Assembly: GCF_000801105.2 (NCBI RefSeq)
Contig: NC_079512.1
Span: 33,435,848 to 33,499,847 of the forward strand
Length of the DNA: 64,000 bases
Direction: 5' to 3'
Source of the DNA: Raphanus sativus
Lineage: Eukaryota; Streptophyta; Magnoliopsida; Brassicales; Brassicaceae
Below, piece after piece: positions 22,901-33,567 of this stretch (the first letter of the stretch is position 1; each line of letters opens with the position of its first letter). The notes beneath the pieces were generated by a model. The model was not told the DNA's origin. It saw only the letters and a list, made by a program, of their open reading frames with translations, and searched no databases. The position numbers were made by a program, and so were the translations under genes.

Positions 22901-25900
22901 TTGTAAGAGGAAAAACAAACACAATTAATTACTCATAAAAAGTGAACTAACTCCCTAAACGTGCCCGGTTAATTGGAGAGGTGTAAGGCTCTATAAGATC
23001 ATGGAGTTCAATGACTGGTGGTTTTATGCATAAACACGGTTCATCTCTAAATTTTCGTTAACTAAGCGTGAAAACAGATAAGACACTACCTTTGCAAAAG
23101 GCGTCGATTTGGTTCAGGGAATGATTCACAAATTGCTTCCCGCATAGCATTGACTCTATTGCCACGGTCAGTGCCTGATAACGTTACGCGTTAGAAATCT
23201 GGGGAAAGATATGTTGAAAGCACCACAACTCATAATATAATCGTCACAGTAAGCCCCTAGGAAGATCATCGCTTAGTTTATTTAGCTTGGATGGAATACC
23301 ACACAAGGGACCTGCCGCAGACACAGAGAAAAAAAAACAGAAGAGAATGATAAACTTACGGCAAGCTTCCAGAAGGGCGTTGCAACAAGATGCAGGCACC
23401 GGAGAGGAAGGCAACTCTCTGAGAACATACTGCACATTCATGGATACAATTTGAGAGGCTTAAGAGGGAAAGACTAACTCAGCATTAGTAGTGACAAGTG
23501 TCAGGTACCTTAAGACAATCAGCAATAACATGAGCATCCTCCGTGGGAGTGAACTCATTTTTCCCTGAACCAAGTGACTAGTTTTAATATACATTCGCAA
23601 TGCAGAAAAACAAGAAGATAGAAATAGATAGCCTAATAGTGTATATGCAGAGATTCAAAAACCTTGCTCATATTCACGAATCCGATGTTCAACATCATCA
23701 ACATCAGCAGCTTGTCTCAAGATTCCTTCTACATTGATTCCTGGCAGATAAAGTTGTATTGTATGCTCAATATGGGCTAAAATAAGCAGCAAATCAAGCT
23801 GAAAGCCTGAAAATAATACCATGATCTTCAACAAATCTAAGGGCCTTTTCCAAGAAAGATGGGGATCCATCAACATCTTCTAGCGCAAGTAAAACTGGTC
23901 TTCCGATGACAGTTGATCTTGTTGGTGTTTCAACTTCTGTAAAAAAGTGGGAAAAATGCATCATTGGCCAAATGAATTGAAAGATAACCTAATCTTTGGA
24001 TGTCACTGATTGCCTAAACTGTGTCCACATTCTTGTGAGCCTTTCAATACTAACTGGTCAGCCTTGAGCTCCAGACGAAGTGAATATATGTTTACATGGT
24101 AACATATTCCCAAGTCACTAGGTTTTCTAGAGAGAACAAAACTTTGACATTCTCAAAACACTCAAAACTGATCTTGTTGTAATGCATGAACTTTTAAAGA
24201 CTAGATCAATAGAAAAGTGGACAAACATACTCTGTTCTTCAACACTGACAGGGGCATCTGCATGATCATTTGTGAAGATACCATTTTGACCCATAACATG
24301 AGAAGCATTAGGTGCTTGAGTCAAAGCGCTTTCTAAAGCAACTTTCCACTCCTGTAGATCCTCCATAGTGTCGGCCTGCCAAAAAAAAGTATCGAATCAG
24401 AATGCAAAGTTGATCCATCACTGAACCTCGGTCCTTACATGATCTATAATTAGGCCACAAATAATCATCGAATTCATATTTAAACTTACGTTTCAACCTA
24501 TTCTTTGCTATGCAATAGAGATGATAAAGATGAGAGCAGACTAGAATAGAAAATTCAGCGGAGCGTAACGGTTATGAAATGAAAAGAAGACTATAAAATA
24601 TCAGAAGGTAAGATAAGATGCAGAAATGAGATGGATGCAACTGATAATAATAAAAAGATCCAGGATAAAGAAAAGAAAAGTTGTAAAGAAACCTTGAGTG
24701 TAAAGGCGCGTCCATCACGACCATCAGGGAAGAGAACAGTCAACAGCTTTTTATCTGCCTTCACAACCACACTAAAAAAAAATAGTCCGAAACTATATGA
24801 GGTTATCAAAACCGAACCAGATGTATTAGCATAATAGAAAAACAAAAATGAATTCAAACAATAAGCCAACCTGCCTGAATTGTTGAGATCAATTCCCCCA
24901 AGGGTTAAATTAACCTCACCGCCCCTCTGTTGGACTGCGCTCTGTAAAGTAAACCAGAATAAATATGAGATACGCATCTTATGTAATAACAGTTTCGTTC
25001 CTTGAAAAAAGACTATATATGATATAATATTTCCCCCTAATTTGTTCAAGAAAAAAAAGTGTTTGTTCGTTTAAATGCATATAGTTCTTTCTCGCAGAAT
25101 TGAAAAGTAAAAGCTAGAAATCAAATGACTAGAAGCGGACAGAAAGCAGTTAAGCTAGTAAGTCCCTCCGTTATCCAGCAAAAACTTTTGCTCTTATAGC
25201 CTTCTTCCTATGTGAGTCGAGTTCAAGAAAGCTAAAAAAGAATTGGTGGATGGTCACTCTCATAAAAAACAGAGAAACAGTCGGAGCATCTTGGGAATTG
25301 GTAATAATAACTATAAAGACGGTTAGTCCTCTACTAGCTCTAGAAAAACACAAAAGAAAGTAACATTGACGCAGCACACTATATCAGAAAGGCTTACCGG
25401 ATCACTCCGAAAGAAAACAAGAGAAGTACGCGTCAAGATAAACCATCTTTTCTTCCAAGATGTCCACCCAAGCCCTGTGTTAAGAAAAACTTGTGGAACT
25501 TAGCTTTTGTAAATTTTAAAAACTCCGGCTTCTGTAAAACAATCAAAGTAGAAAAGGTTTCAAACTGAAACAGAAGGAAGGCTCGCAAAAAAACACCTTT
25601 GGATGAAATAGAAAGCGGTCCAGTCTTGAATACCTAAAAAAAGTAGAAAAGTAAATGAAGTCTACAAAATACATAAACAAAAACTGACCGAGATTCAGAG
25701 ATATAGTAACTCAACAAGAGATTGTTTCTTATAGTTTACGTTTACACTAAAACGAAACCGCAGACATCTTAGTAGTAATTATGAGAGCCTGATGATTGAT
25801 TATATGAAGGCTAAATGTGTCATTAGAGAGTAATCTAGGCACAGTAGTTTTACCGTGTTGCCACCATGGGAACGCGAGTCTGCGCTTCCAGGCTGTGGAA

Positions 25901-26121
25901 TGCTGCAGGTGTCACCCTATTATCCGAAAGAAGAAAAACACAATTGATATTCTGACGGATAAACAAACATTTGTGAAATGATGAGAAGAGAGAGAGAGAC
26001 GCACAAGAGTCTCCAGGTCTTGTTCATGAAGAGGATAGTTATTCTGCTGCTGTTGATTCTGTTGTTGTTTTGGTGGTGGCTGCACCTGTGGAGAAGATTC
26101 TGAGTTTTTGGTAGGAGCCAT
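19961..26121 (-). CDS. REN1: ROP1 ENHANCER 1: PH-RhoGAP protein
   Basis: 23 coding exons, 937 residues. Exons: 26121-26005, 25916-25854, 25633-25597, 25474-25398, 24941-24871, 24771-24693, 24375-24231, 23936-23820, 23740-23663, 23564-23509, 23429-23360, 23174-23090, 22899-22656, 22560-22306, 22196-21900, 21790-21726, 21544-21484, 21367-21284, 21178-21065, 20975-20806, 20692-20629, 20517-20383, 20290-19961. The Gln/Pro-rich start is followed by a PH domain (about 60-170; GWTSWKKRWFILTRTSLVFF). A RhoGAP domain spans about 215-410, with arginine finger in EGILRQAADV and the helix NTNAVAACMAPLLLRP. An acidic DDDDDE stretch (about 414-498) and coiled coils (about 620-765, ERRKKALYVRREALEKD) come next. 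The protein switches off ROP1 GTPase at the pollen-tube flank and rides on exocytic vesicles. Order matches At4g24580. No break was seen. Confidence 0.94.
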
Positions 26122-27527
26122 GATGACTTTGACGTTTCACGCCATTGAACTGCGGCGCTGAATCCAAAAGAGAGAACAATGCCCGATCTCAGATCATAAG
26201 AAGCGTGAATTCGAGAGACCACTTGATTATGATCTCGACGATGGATAATTTTGTAATTGATTTGTTAGGGAGAGATTTGATTTGATTGATGTGTTCAACG
26301 ATGGTTTTTTTTTTTTTGAGAGAGAGAAGACGTTAAGCGAAAATCATGGGCGTGAAGAGAGGAAGGAAGGAAGCGTTTTGTATTTATTCGGCACTTGTAC
26401 ACGTCATCATCCCCTCTCCTCCTTCTTGGAGGGAAACTTTCCCTCTTTTCACCTCTTCTCTCTTCTCCCATTTCTCAACAAAATAAAAAACATAAATTTG
26501 AATAAATGTACACATTCCAGTCTGATAATTACTCTCTAATCTATAGTTTTGATACATGGATAAAACCTTCTTTACATCATCTTCTCTTGATATTTGTGTA
26601 TGTCTCTAGTTCCCTAAAATAATACTAGAAGATAAAAGAAAATTATTTGATTTCTGACACCCTTGCATTGGTTGACCTTGTGACCACACTCTACTAAATC
26701 GTGCCGACCACGATCATCCATCACCACTCTTTTTTTTTTGTGTTTTAATGTGCAACTTTGTTTTGATTAACCTATTCTTATCTCGTTCGAATAGTTTAAA
26801 CTAGTTATCTTTTGGATATCGCTGTTGCGTGCATGGGGGACTCAATTCATTCGTCTCATTTTCCCATTAATTTGATTTCTTTTGATGGGTGTTAATTTAG
26901 TATAATTCAGTTATGTAATGCATATACTATAACTTATACAATCTAGGATCATGATGTTTACAAAATCGAATTTTCTTTGTTTAATGTGGGATGTCTGGGA
27001 AAAGCTCTTTCGGAAGCGGATAGCTTATTTGCAACTTGAAATAGTAGAAATTGTGGTTAGTCTCCACTCTGCACTTGGGCTGTTATGCGTATAAGCCCAG
27101 AAATATTTAGAGACCAAAACTAATATTTTAGAGACCAACCAAAGGCCGTGTCTAAAATCAGATCCTAGCGAACATTCTTACCAATTATGTTAGATAGTAC
27201 GACATGGGTAAGCACACCGTTCTAAATAAATAGCATTGCCGATTCAGACTTGAAATAAAGTATCTATAATGATCTAAAGAAAAAAACAGATTTCACAAAA
27301 TTCTGAGTTAAAATGCACATATACAACATTGAGACAATTCAAGTCAGCATCATCCAAAAATATATAATATATGATCTTGAAGATAACAAAATTATAATTT
27401 GCAAAACTAACAATAGTCAAATAATATTGATGGGATTAACTACTCGTTGGTGGTCTAGTAATTTATATTGGATGAAGAATTGTCGTGTTGGTCTAAGTCA
27501 GAGATAGATCGATTTTTTATAGTAGTG
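26122..27527. other. REN1 upstream region and intergenic DNA
   Basis: The first 300 bases are REN1 leader and promoter. The remainder to 27527 is AT-rich and unremarkable: small frames (26282-26539, 27313-27507) lack any recognisable feature. It ends at the left terminus of the inverted-repeat element. Confidence 0.5.
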
Positions 27528-28721
27528 CTGTTCGTTTGGTTGCCGCAGGTCCGGCGTCTGCGTCTGCGGCAATGATTTTCGAACAAAGCTTGTTCGTTTC
27601 ATCGACGCAGGTACCGGTGTCGGCGTCTGCGTCTAGACGCAGCGTCCAGCGTCAAGACGCCGAAAAAACCAGCGGCCGCGTCACTTTTTCTGCGTCTACT
27701 TTACCTATTTACCGTTTTACCCCTAACCTGATTTCCTAATTACAAAAATACCTAAACCTATTGACGCAGACTCACCTCCATTGACGCAGACACAGCTTTC
27801 TTCTCCAACTCTCTCTCGATCTCGAACCCAGCTCCCTCTTTCTCAGTGCTCTCTATCTCTTCTCCGGCGCAGTTCTCTCTCTCGATCTCCCGACGAAAAC
27901 CCATCTCCCGAACTCTCTCTCTCGATCTCGGACGCGAGCTCTCTCTCTTCTCCGACGCAAACCATCTCGAGCTCTCTCTCTTTGAGGTATCTGTCTCTGT
28001 TCTAAAGCATTGGTTGTAATCGTTTTGAATCGTTTTGTAATCCTCTCTCAATCTCCCGTAATTTTCCTCTTCTGTCGTAGTTCTAAGCATTGTTATTAAT
28101 CTCTTGAATTTATATCCTTGGTTATCTCTTGAGTTCTCTGTTCATAGTAGCTTCAATTTCAGCTTCAGTTTTAATATAGGATCGTAGCTTCAGTTTCAGC
28201 TTTTCACTTTTTAATTGCTTTGTCTTGTGTTGTCTTTGCTCTAGGTTCATGCGTTTGGTTCTGTATTTATGATCATGTTCTTGAGCTTAATGGTTTCTCT
28301 CATGCATCATGTGTCTGTATGTCCTTGTTCTTCCACTCATGTTAAGCTTGCTTATTGTTTCTGATCTTTCACTCATGTTAATATGTTTCTTGTGATTACT
28401 ATGGTCTATAGTTTCGTTGAGTATCTGCAACTGTTTGAGGTTTAGACTGATGCAGTATTTTTGCACATTAGAGGTTATGTTAAGGTTGCTTATAGCCAAT
28501 CAGTCTGATGTTTATACGTTTCACAGCCTTTGGCTTTGCTTATTTCTGTTTGTTCTCGTTTGTTTATGTTTGTTCTTCAGACATGTACTAATACTGACCT
28601 CATTGCATTTGTTTTTTGCAGGCTCTCTCGTCTCAAGCTCATATACATTTCTGCATATCTTTTTGTAATGTCGTTTGTATGCTTGTGCTAACAAAACAAT
28701 GAATGGTGTCTTTGTGAACAG

Positions 28722-28840
28722 AGAGCCCAAAGAAGGTTGAAGAGAAGAAAATAGACGCATGGGGAAGTGCTGTTCCTGAAGATTTGGAACTGGACGAGGA
28801 GGCACTTGCTAAGAACAGAGTCAAGAGCCTGTTCGGCTAA
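28722..28840 (+). pseudogene. Captured terminal-exon fragment inside the inverted-repeat element
   Basis: After an acceptor (TTGTGAACAG, ending 28721) an open frame reads SPKKVEEKKIDAWG, then SAVPEDLELDEEALAKNR, then VKSLFG and a TAA stop at 28838-28840. Composition (charged, no low complexity, ending at a clean stop after an acceptor site) says it was a real C-terminal exon. The matching 5' part looks like a CT-rich 5' leader at 27790-27985 followed by an intron; a second possible exon border (TTTTGCAG) is at about 28613-28620. I do not recognise the parent gene. It is carried within a transposon, so I treat it as a transduplicated fragment, possibly still transcribed. Confidence 0.5.
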
Positions 28841-28920
28841 GAATCATAGCTTCAGTCACATGAACATGATCGTTGGAAGTAGTTTTCATTTTGATTGAGC
28901 CAGAGCTCGTTTTTGTACAT

Positions 28921-28960
28921 CGCTCTCTTACGTTTTTTTTTTTAATCAACGCTCTCTTAC
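28921..28960 (-). mobile_element. 18-nt poly(A)-ended retroposon stub with 11-bp target duplication
   Basis: CGCTCTCTTAC is repeated at 28921-28931 and 28950-28960. The 18 bases between them read TTGATTAAAAAAAAAAAC on the minus strand, i.e. a few bases and an A-tail. This is the footprint of a drastically 5'-truncated LINE/SINE-type insertion, nested inside the larger inverted-repeat element. Confidence 0.6.
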
Positions 28961-29039
28961 ATTTTCTTAGTCTGTATATGAAAAGTAACTTTGAAGTCAA
29001 ACCCCTCTCTCTGCTTTCTCTACTTTTGTTATGGTTTTA

Positions 29040-29640
29040 ATAGGTGAGGCTCTGTCTTCTTGTTTCATATTTGCTAAAATGATGTTGACAATATATCTTA
29101 TGTTGACCATGTTGTAGCAATTTTAATACATCATCTAAGCTTTGTGTGAAACATCACAAGTGAATATGGTAGAGATGGTCTAAGCATATTTTATTTTAAG
29201 CATAAATATCATCATAACAACCAACTAACATTTATATAGTCTGTTAATGTTAAACCGTTCTGTCATTATATTATATTTTAAGCATAAATATTTTATTTTA
29301 TTTATATAATCTCATAATGTTTAACAGTTCTGTCATATAACCATAAATATCTTATATTTATGAAAATAAAATATATAATTTTATCATATTTACTTCAATA
29401 TAATTTTTTTAAATATGATTGATTATGATTATAAAATATTTTTATGTATTATTTTTATTTTTATTTAGCTTATGATTTGTGACATCAAATATTTTTATAT
29501 TTTTATATTTGACCAAAAATTTATTACCAATTAAAAATAATATTCTTATGGATGTAAATATATTTAAACTACATTTTATTTATTTAAAATACAATTTTAC
29601 AAATTTTTATAAATAAAATATGAATAAATAAAAATAGTCG
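29040..29640. other. AT-rich interior of the inverted-repeat element
   Basis: Very AT-rich DNA between the captured exon and the right GACGC-rich end. It contains two diverged copies of a 37-bp segment with the motif GTTCTGTCAT (near 29262 and 29325). No coding potential. Confidence 0.5.
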
Positions 29641-29866
29641 CAGCGTCAATCAAACGAACAAGCCAAAACAGCGTCATGCGTCTGCGTCCTGCGGCTGCGT
29701 CAATTTCCTGCGTCTTCGAAACGAACAACAATCAGTATTGGCGTCGGTGTCGGCGTCAGCGTCGGCGTCTATGAAACGAACATCAGATAAACGAGTTTGA
29801 CGCAGCCGCTGACGCCGACGCCGACGCCGACGCTGACGCTGAAACCGGCGGCAACCAAACGAACAG

Positions 29867-30553
29867 GACTAGTATGAAGTTATTAACTCCACATGTGAGC
29901 ATACGACGTGAATATCTAATACGTGGACGCTTTTCCAATATCCATATGGGGACTGTTATGGATACTGAGAATGTAATTCTAATATACATTATATTTGCTT
30001 TAACCCCAAGCAAAATAGTGAAATACATGGACGGAAAGATATAATTGGCTCCTATATGGTACTATATTAATTTGTGGCGGAAACCTTAGGCAGAAATCCT
30101 GTTAGTTCATTGTAGGTACTAATTGGTTGTGAAAATGAAAACAACGAGTCATGATAATGCCTTGCTCAAAGGTTTCATGACCAGGTTTTCACATTATATA
30201 ACATACGATAGGCAAAATGTACGGGTCTTTACTCTCTTTAACTATCTCTGGACAGTTTTGAAAACAATTTCTTCCAACATTTAAATTGATGTGCTTGGCA
30301 TAGTTTATCAAACGAACTTGCACCTATATAACCTCCCGAACGCAGAGCAAAGGGCTTGATGCAATGCGTGTTTGTGGTATTTGGATGAAAATACACAGTA
30401 ATTCATGGTGATCAGAATAAGAATTGCTTATGGAATGATCGTTTATAAACTATTCGTTAGGTATGTATGAGATTGCACATGGTCATGGAGATATCAGGGC
30501 TTGTTCAACCAAGATACAGATCAGGCCTTATTGCAAACAAAATAACATGCTCG
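29867..30553. other. Intergenic
   Basis: Nothing recognisable: no long frame, no inverted repeat, no RNA gene. Confidence 0.5.
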
Positions 30554-30801
30554 GTGTCGCACTTTTTTTTTAATCGAGTGTCATGACTCTACCGTGGTGG
30601 TCCAGATTAGAAACCAAATCGGCAGTGCGGATGCACACCTGAGGATGGGTTATGACTAGGTAACGGTCTTCGGTCTCAGGCGCCAGAGAAAATCCGCATG
30701 TAAATTCCCCAGTGGCTAGTGCGAATCAAACCCGGGACCGTACTTGCAGCCGCAAGCAGTACACCACCAGACTAATTCGTCCCGGTTAGTGTCGCGCTTT
30801 T
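30554..30801 (-). mobile_element. tRNA-derived SINE with target-site duplication
   Basis: Read on the minus strand the element begins near 30788 with CCGGGACGAATTAGTCTGG. It contains an A-box-like TTAGTCTGGTGG and a B-box-like GGGTTTGATTC about 30 bases later, the internal Pol III promoter of tRNA-related SINEs. It runs about 215 bases to an A-tail (T-run at 30563-30571 on the plus strand). Flanking repeats GTGTCGCACTTTT (30554) and GTGTCGCGCTTTT (30789) differ at one base and are the target duplication. This is the form of the Brassicaceae S1/SB SINE families; the exact family was not determined. Confidence 0.85.
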
Positions 30802-31713
30802 TGTTATCTTCAAATGCAATAGAAGAAGGAGAAGGCAAACTATAATGCGTTGCACGCGTCGTGTGTGAAAGGAAAAAGGTGTATGTTGTAAACTTGCAAA
30901 TTACGACAAAATCAACAGTGAAACTAAAAGAAAACGCAACAAACAAAAAACATTAAAATATAGAGTATATGCGCTGTTGTATATCGTATATGTAGAATTG
31001 TGATATACGATTTGGAAGTGGTATACAGTAATACAGATGATGTTTTGTACGTCTTGTCATAAAAAGCATCATTGTGCTTGTCAGCGACTAAAGCGTTTGA
31101 TGTATTTTTCCATGCATAAAAAACTATCCAGTGGTTGGGACTTATCGGTTAGCTGGTTCGGTCCCGGCATCATCTTCGGTTCGTCAATTTAATACCCGAT
31201 TAAACCTGGCCTTTTATCCGATATTGGCTCTGTAAACCATATCCAATTTCTGGTTCGACTGAATTAAAGTATTAAACAAATAAAAAGTTTAAATTTAAAA
31301 AAAAAAAAATTAAAATTGTGCTACCTTACGTAAACATCAATCGAGATTTTTCTTCTTTAACTACTTTGATTTTATTTTTTTTGTTGAATTTAGTGTTAAC
31401 TTTTGTGTGGGTTAATTCCGGGATTGCTGTAAATTTGGTCATGATTTAATGCTGGTTTAAATCATGATTGAACATAAATAGCATTAAAATCTACATTATT
31501 AAATTTCGAATAGCTAATTTTTCATTAAGATTCGATAGATTCTACTATTCTCAAACAATTGTTGTAGAGTTGCTTGTTGTCTTACTACTCACGACTCTCT
31601 TCTACCTTTTCTTTTTTTTCCTATTCCCGTCGGTTGAAATCAAACCAAAAAAAAAGGAAAAAAGTTGAAGAAGAGCAATCAATCAATCTTCTTCTTCGTC
31701 TCGATTATACCTA
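30802..31713. other. Intergenic and upstream region of the next gene
   Basis: AT-rich DNA. The last 30 or so bases before 31714 are a CTT-rich leader. No further feature. Confidence 0.5.
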
Positions 31714-32927
31714 ATGGAAATCGAGGTCTCGAGCTCGAGGACTCACGATACCGTCGATTTGGATAGCATTCGTGTAAAGCGGAAGACGTTGCAGAATCTG
31801 CTCGACGATTGCCAGAGAGCTCTCGAGCTGCTCAATCTCGCCGATACTGCTTCTCCCGCCGGCGGAGATAAAACCGAAACCGTTGGCTCATCGTCGGAGA
31901 GGGAGGAGGAGCTTCCTTCTTCCGATTCAGGAGATCCCGAAGCCGATAAAGTATTTATGCTTTCTCTATATATACCTTTTAACTCTTTTCTAGAGCTCGT
32001 GACTTGATCCATGATCGTTATATTGCAGTTCTATGATCTCATCAAGTCCAGAGTTGAATGTCATGGCTTTCGGGAGAAGATTGAGCTAGCTCAAGTTTCG
32101 CTTCTCCAAGATCTTGCTGGTATAAAAATAAAGATGTTCATTTTACAGATCATGTTAGAGATGACTTTTTTAAAAGTTTATTGAATTTGTTGCAGAAGAA
32201 GGTAGCTGTTGGGATGTAGTTAGTAAAGATGATTTATGGGGTGAGGGGAGTTTGGGTCAAACGGAAGATGATGATTATGTTCTTGTTAGGGAAGAGGATA
32301 TAGCTGACGGTATCGCTTGTTTCATGGCTACTTATTTATCTTCCCTTAAGCAGACTAAGGTACGTCGTATGGTATGCATAAAAAGGTGTCTTGTTCGTTT
32401 CCAACTTTTTCATCTGAGTGTGTTTCTTGTCTTTGTGTATAGGATATATCACCTGATCAGCTTCAGAAAGGTAAAATCTTTTAACTTCACAATCAGAATC
32501 AAGGAATTTGTTATAGAGAACCGTAAATATCTTTGATAAGATGCTAGTGAGTGTGACTCTCTTCTTTTGTCTCTCCTTGTCACTAAGTGAGAGTGTTTGC
32601 TTATGAACTGCGATTGTAGCACTTAGCACGATGTTTTCAGTGAAGAAGCGAAAGGGGAAGCTTCGTAAAGCATGGGAAGGAAGTAAAGTTATTTACAACG
32701 TTGCTTCTTGGAGCGCTACTGCCATAGGGTACTTACTACATCACCACTCTCTTTTTCATTCATTACTTTGTATGAATGCTTCTATCTAGTTCTCACAAAT
32801 CTAATTTTTCTTTCTGATTCCTTTTTTTTTTTGGTTTGGCAACAGCATATATCAAAACCCGATGATCCTGAGTATTGCATCCAAAGCCTTCTGGGTCTCT
32901 TGCAAGGCCATATCAAAGCTTGTCTGA
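31714..32927 (+). CDS. Conserved plant protein of unknown function (236 aa)
   Basis: Six exons (31714-31950, 32029-32119, 32196-32359, 32443-32470, 32620-32728, 32846-32927) give 236 residues. I do not recognise a catalytic or binding domain. The N-terminus (MEIEVSSSRTHDTVDLDSIR) leads into a helical, possibly coiled segment (KRKTLQNLLDDCQRALELLN), then an acidic Ser-rich linker. A conserved-looking central part holds WDVVSKDDLWGEG and EDDDYVLVREEDIADGIAC. The basic segment KKRKGKLRKAWEGSK precedes a hydrophobic C-terminal stretch (YNVASWSATAIGIYQNPMI) that could contact a membrane. By position it corresponds to about At4g24590. All junctions keep the frame. It is a real gene judged by splice structure, but its function is not known to me. 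Confidence 0.8.
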
Positions 32928-33567
32928 CTTGAAAGACACATTCTCACTCACATGGTGCTCATAAAAGTTACAACAACTATGTTTTATATCAATTTAATTT
33001 ATATCTGTACATATGCCATTTGTTTCATCCTTCCTTTTCTGTGATGTTATTCTCAGTAGCATGCAATGTTAAAAGATTAGTTTGATCTCAATATTCAATG
33101 TGCTTGTTTCTCAAGTCTTAGCGAAATTAAATATCCTGAAAAGAATTATAATTACACCGAAATGGCGCCTTCATGTTCACTAATCATCCCCATAAACAAT
33201 TCAAAATAAACCATCTCGATCATCTTCACGCTTAGTTTGGTGTTGTTTACTTGCTTCTTCTTAAGCCTTGTTTATCAGCTTTGCCAGAGATTAATCAAAT
33301 GTATTCCCAACTTGAATTTAGTCAACTTTATAGTAAAGAGAGTTTTGTATTTCACCTCATCGTGTTTATCACAACTCGTACCAGTCTTGTAATATATAGA
33401 CATTTTAACTTTACTACTAAAGGAAAAACGTGGTAGCCTAAAACCAACGTATTTTATTATTCACCCAAAGCTATTTGAAGGTTTTGACGATTTGCTCCAC
33501 CAAGCAAAATACTTGCAGCTTCAAGCAGAAGGGCAAATGAGATCTGATCCTTCTTCTTCCAGCATTT
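32928..33567. other. Convergent 3' flanks
   Basis: 3' regions of the preceding plus-strand gene and the following minus-strand gene. A 61-codon frame at 33251-33436 has no coding features. Confidence 0.55.

Larger units (their letters stand above)
27528..29866. mobile_element. 2.34-kb element with 19-bp terminal inverted repeats and GACGC-rich ends, carrying a captured gene segment
   Basis: The ends are perfect 19-bp inverted repeats: CTGTTCGTTTGGTTGCCGC at 27528-27546 and its complement at 29848-29866. Inside each end lies a subterminal zone of repeated (T)GTTCGTTT boxes spaced by GACGC/GCGTC units: two boxes on the left (27530, 27591) and four inverted boxes on the right (near 29651, 29719, 29773, 29856). 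This is the architecture of a DNA transposon with subterminal transposase-binding repeats. No transposase frame is present, so it is non-autonomous. The interior resembles a gene: a CT-rich leader (27790-27985), a GT at 27989, and a terminal coding exon at 28722-28840. I saw no convincing target-site duplication, so the superfamily (Mutator-like or hAT-like) is open. Confidence 0.7.

Noticed and set aside
27536..28090. Frames of 67-110 codons with Ser/Ala and Arg/Glu repeats
   Set aside because: They are produced by the GACGC arrays and the CT-rich leader of the TIR element, not by protein-coding selection.
27520..29875. 8-bp or 9-bp target duplication for the TIR element
   Set aside because: Flanks TAGTAGTG and GACTAGTA do not match at any offset I tried, so the superfamily was left open.
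30716..30946. 76-codon minus-strand frame with GCKYGPGFDSH
   Set aside because: Its end is the SINE body translated; the sequence is explained by the tRNA-derived element.
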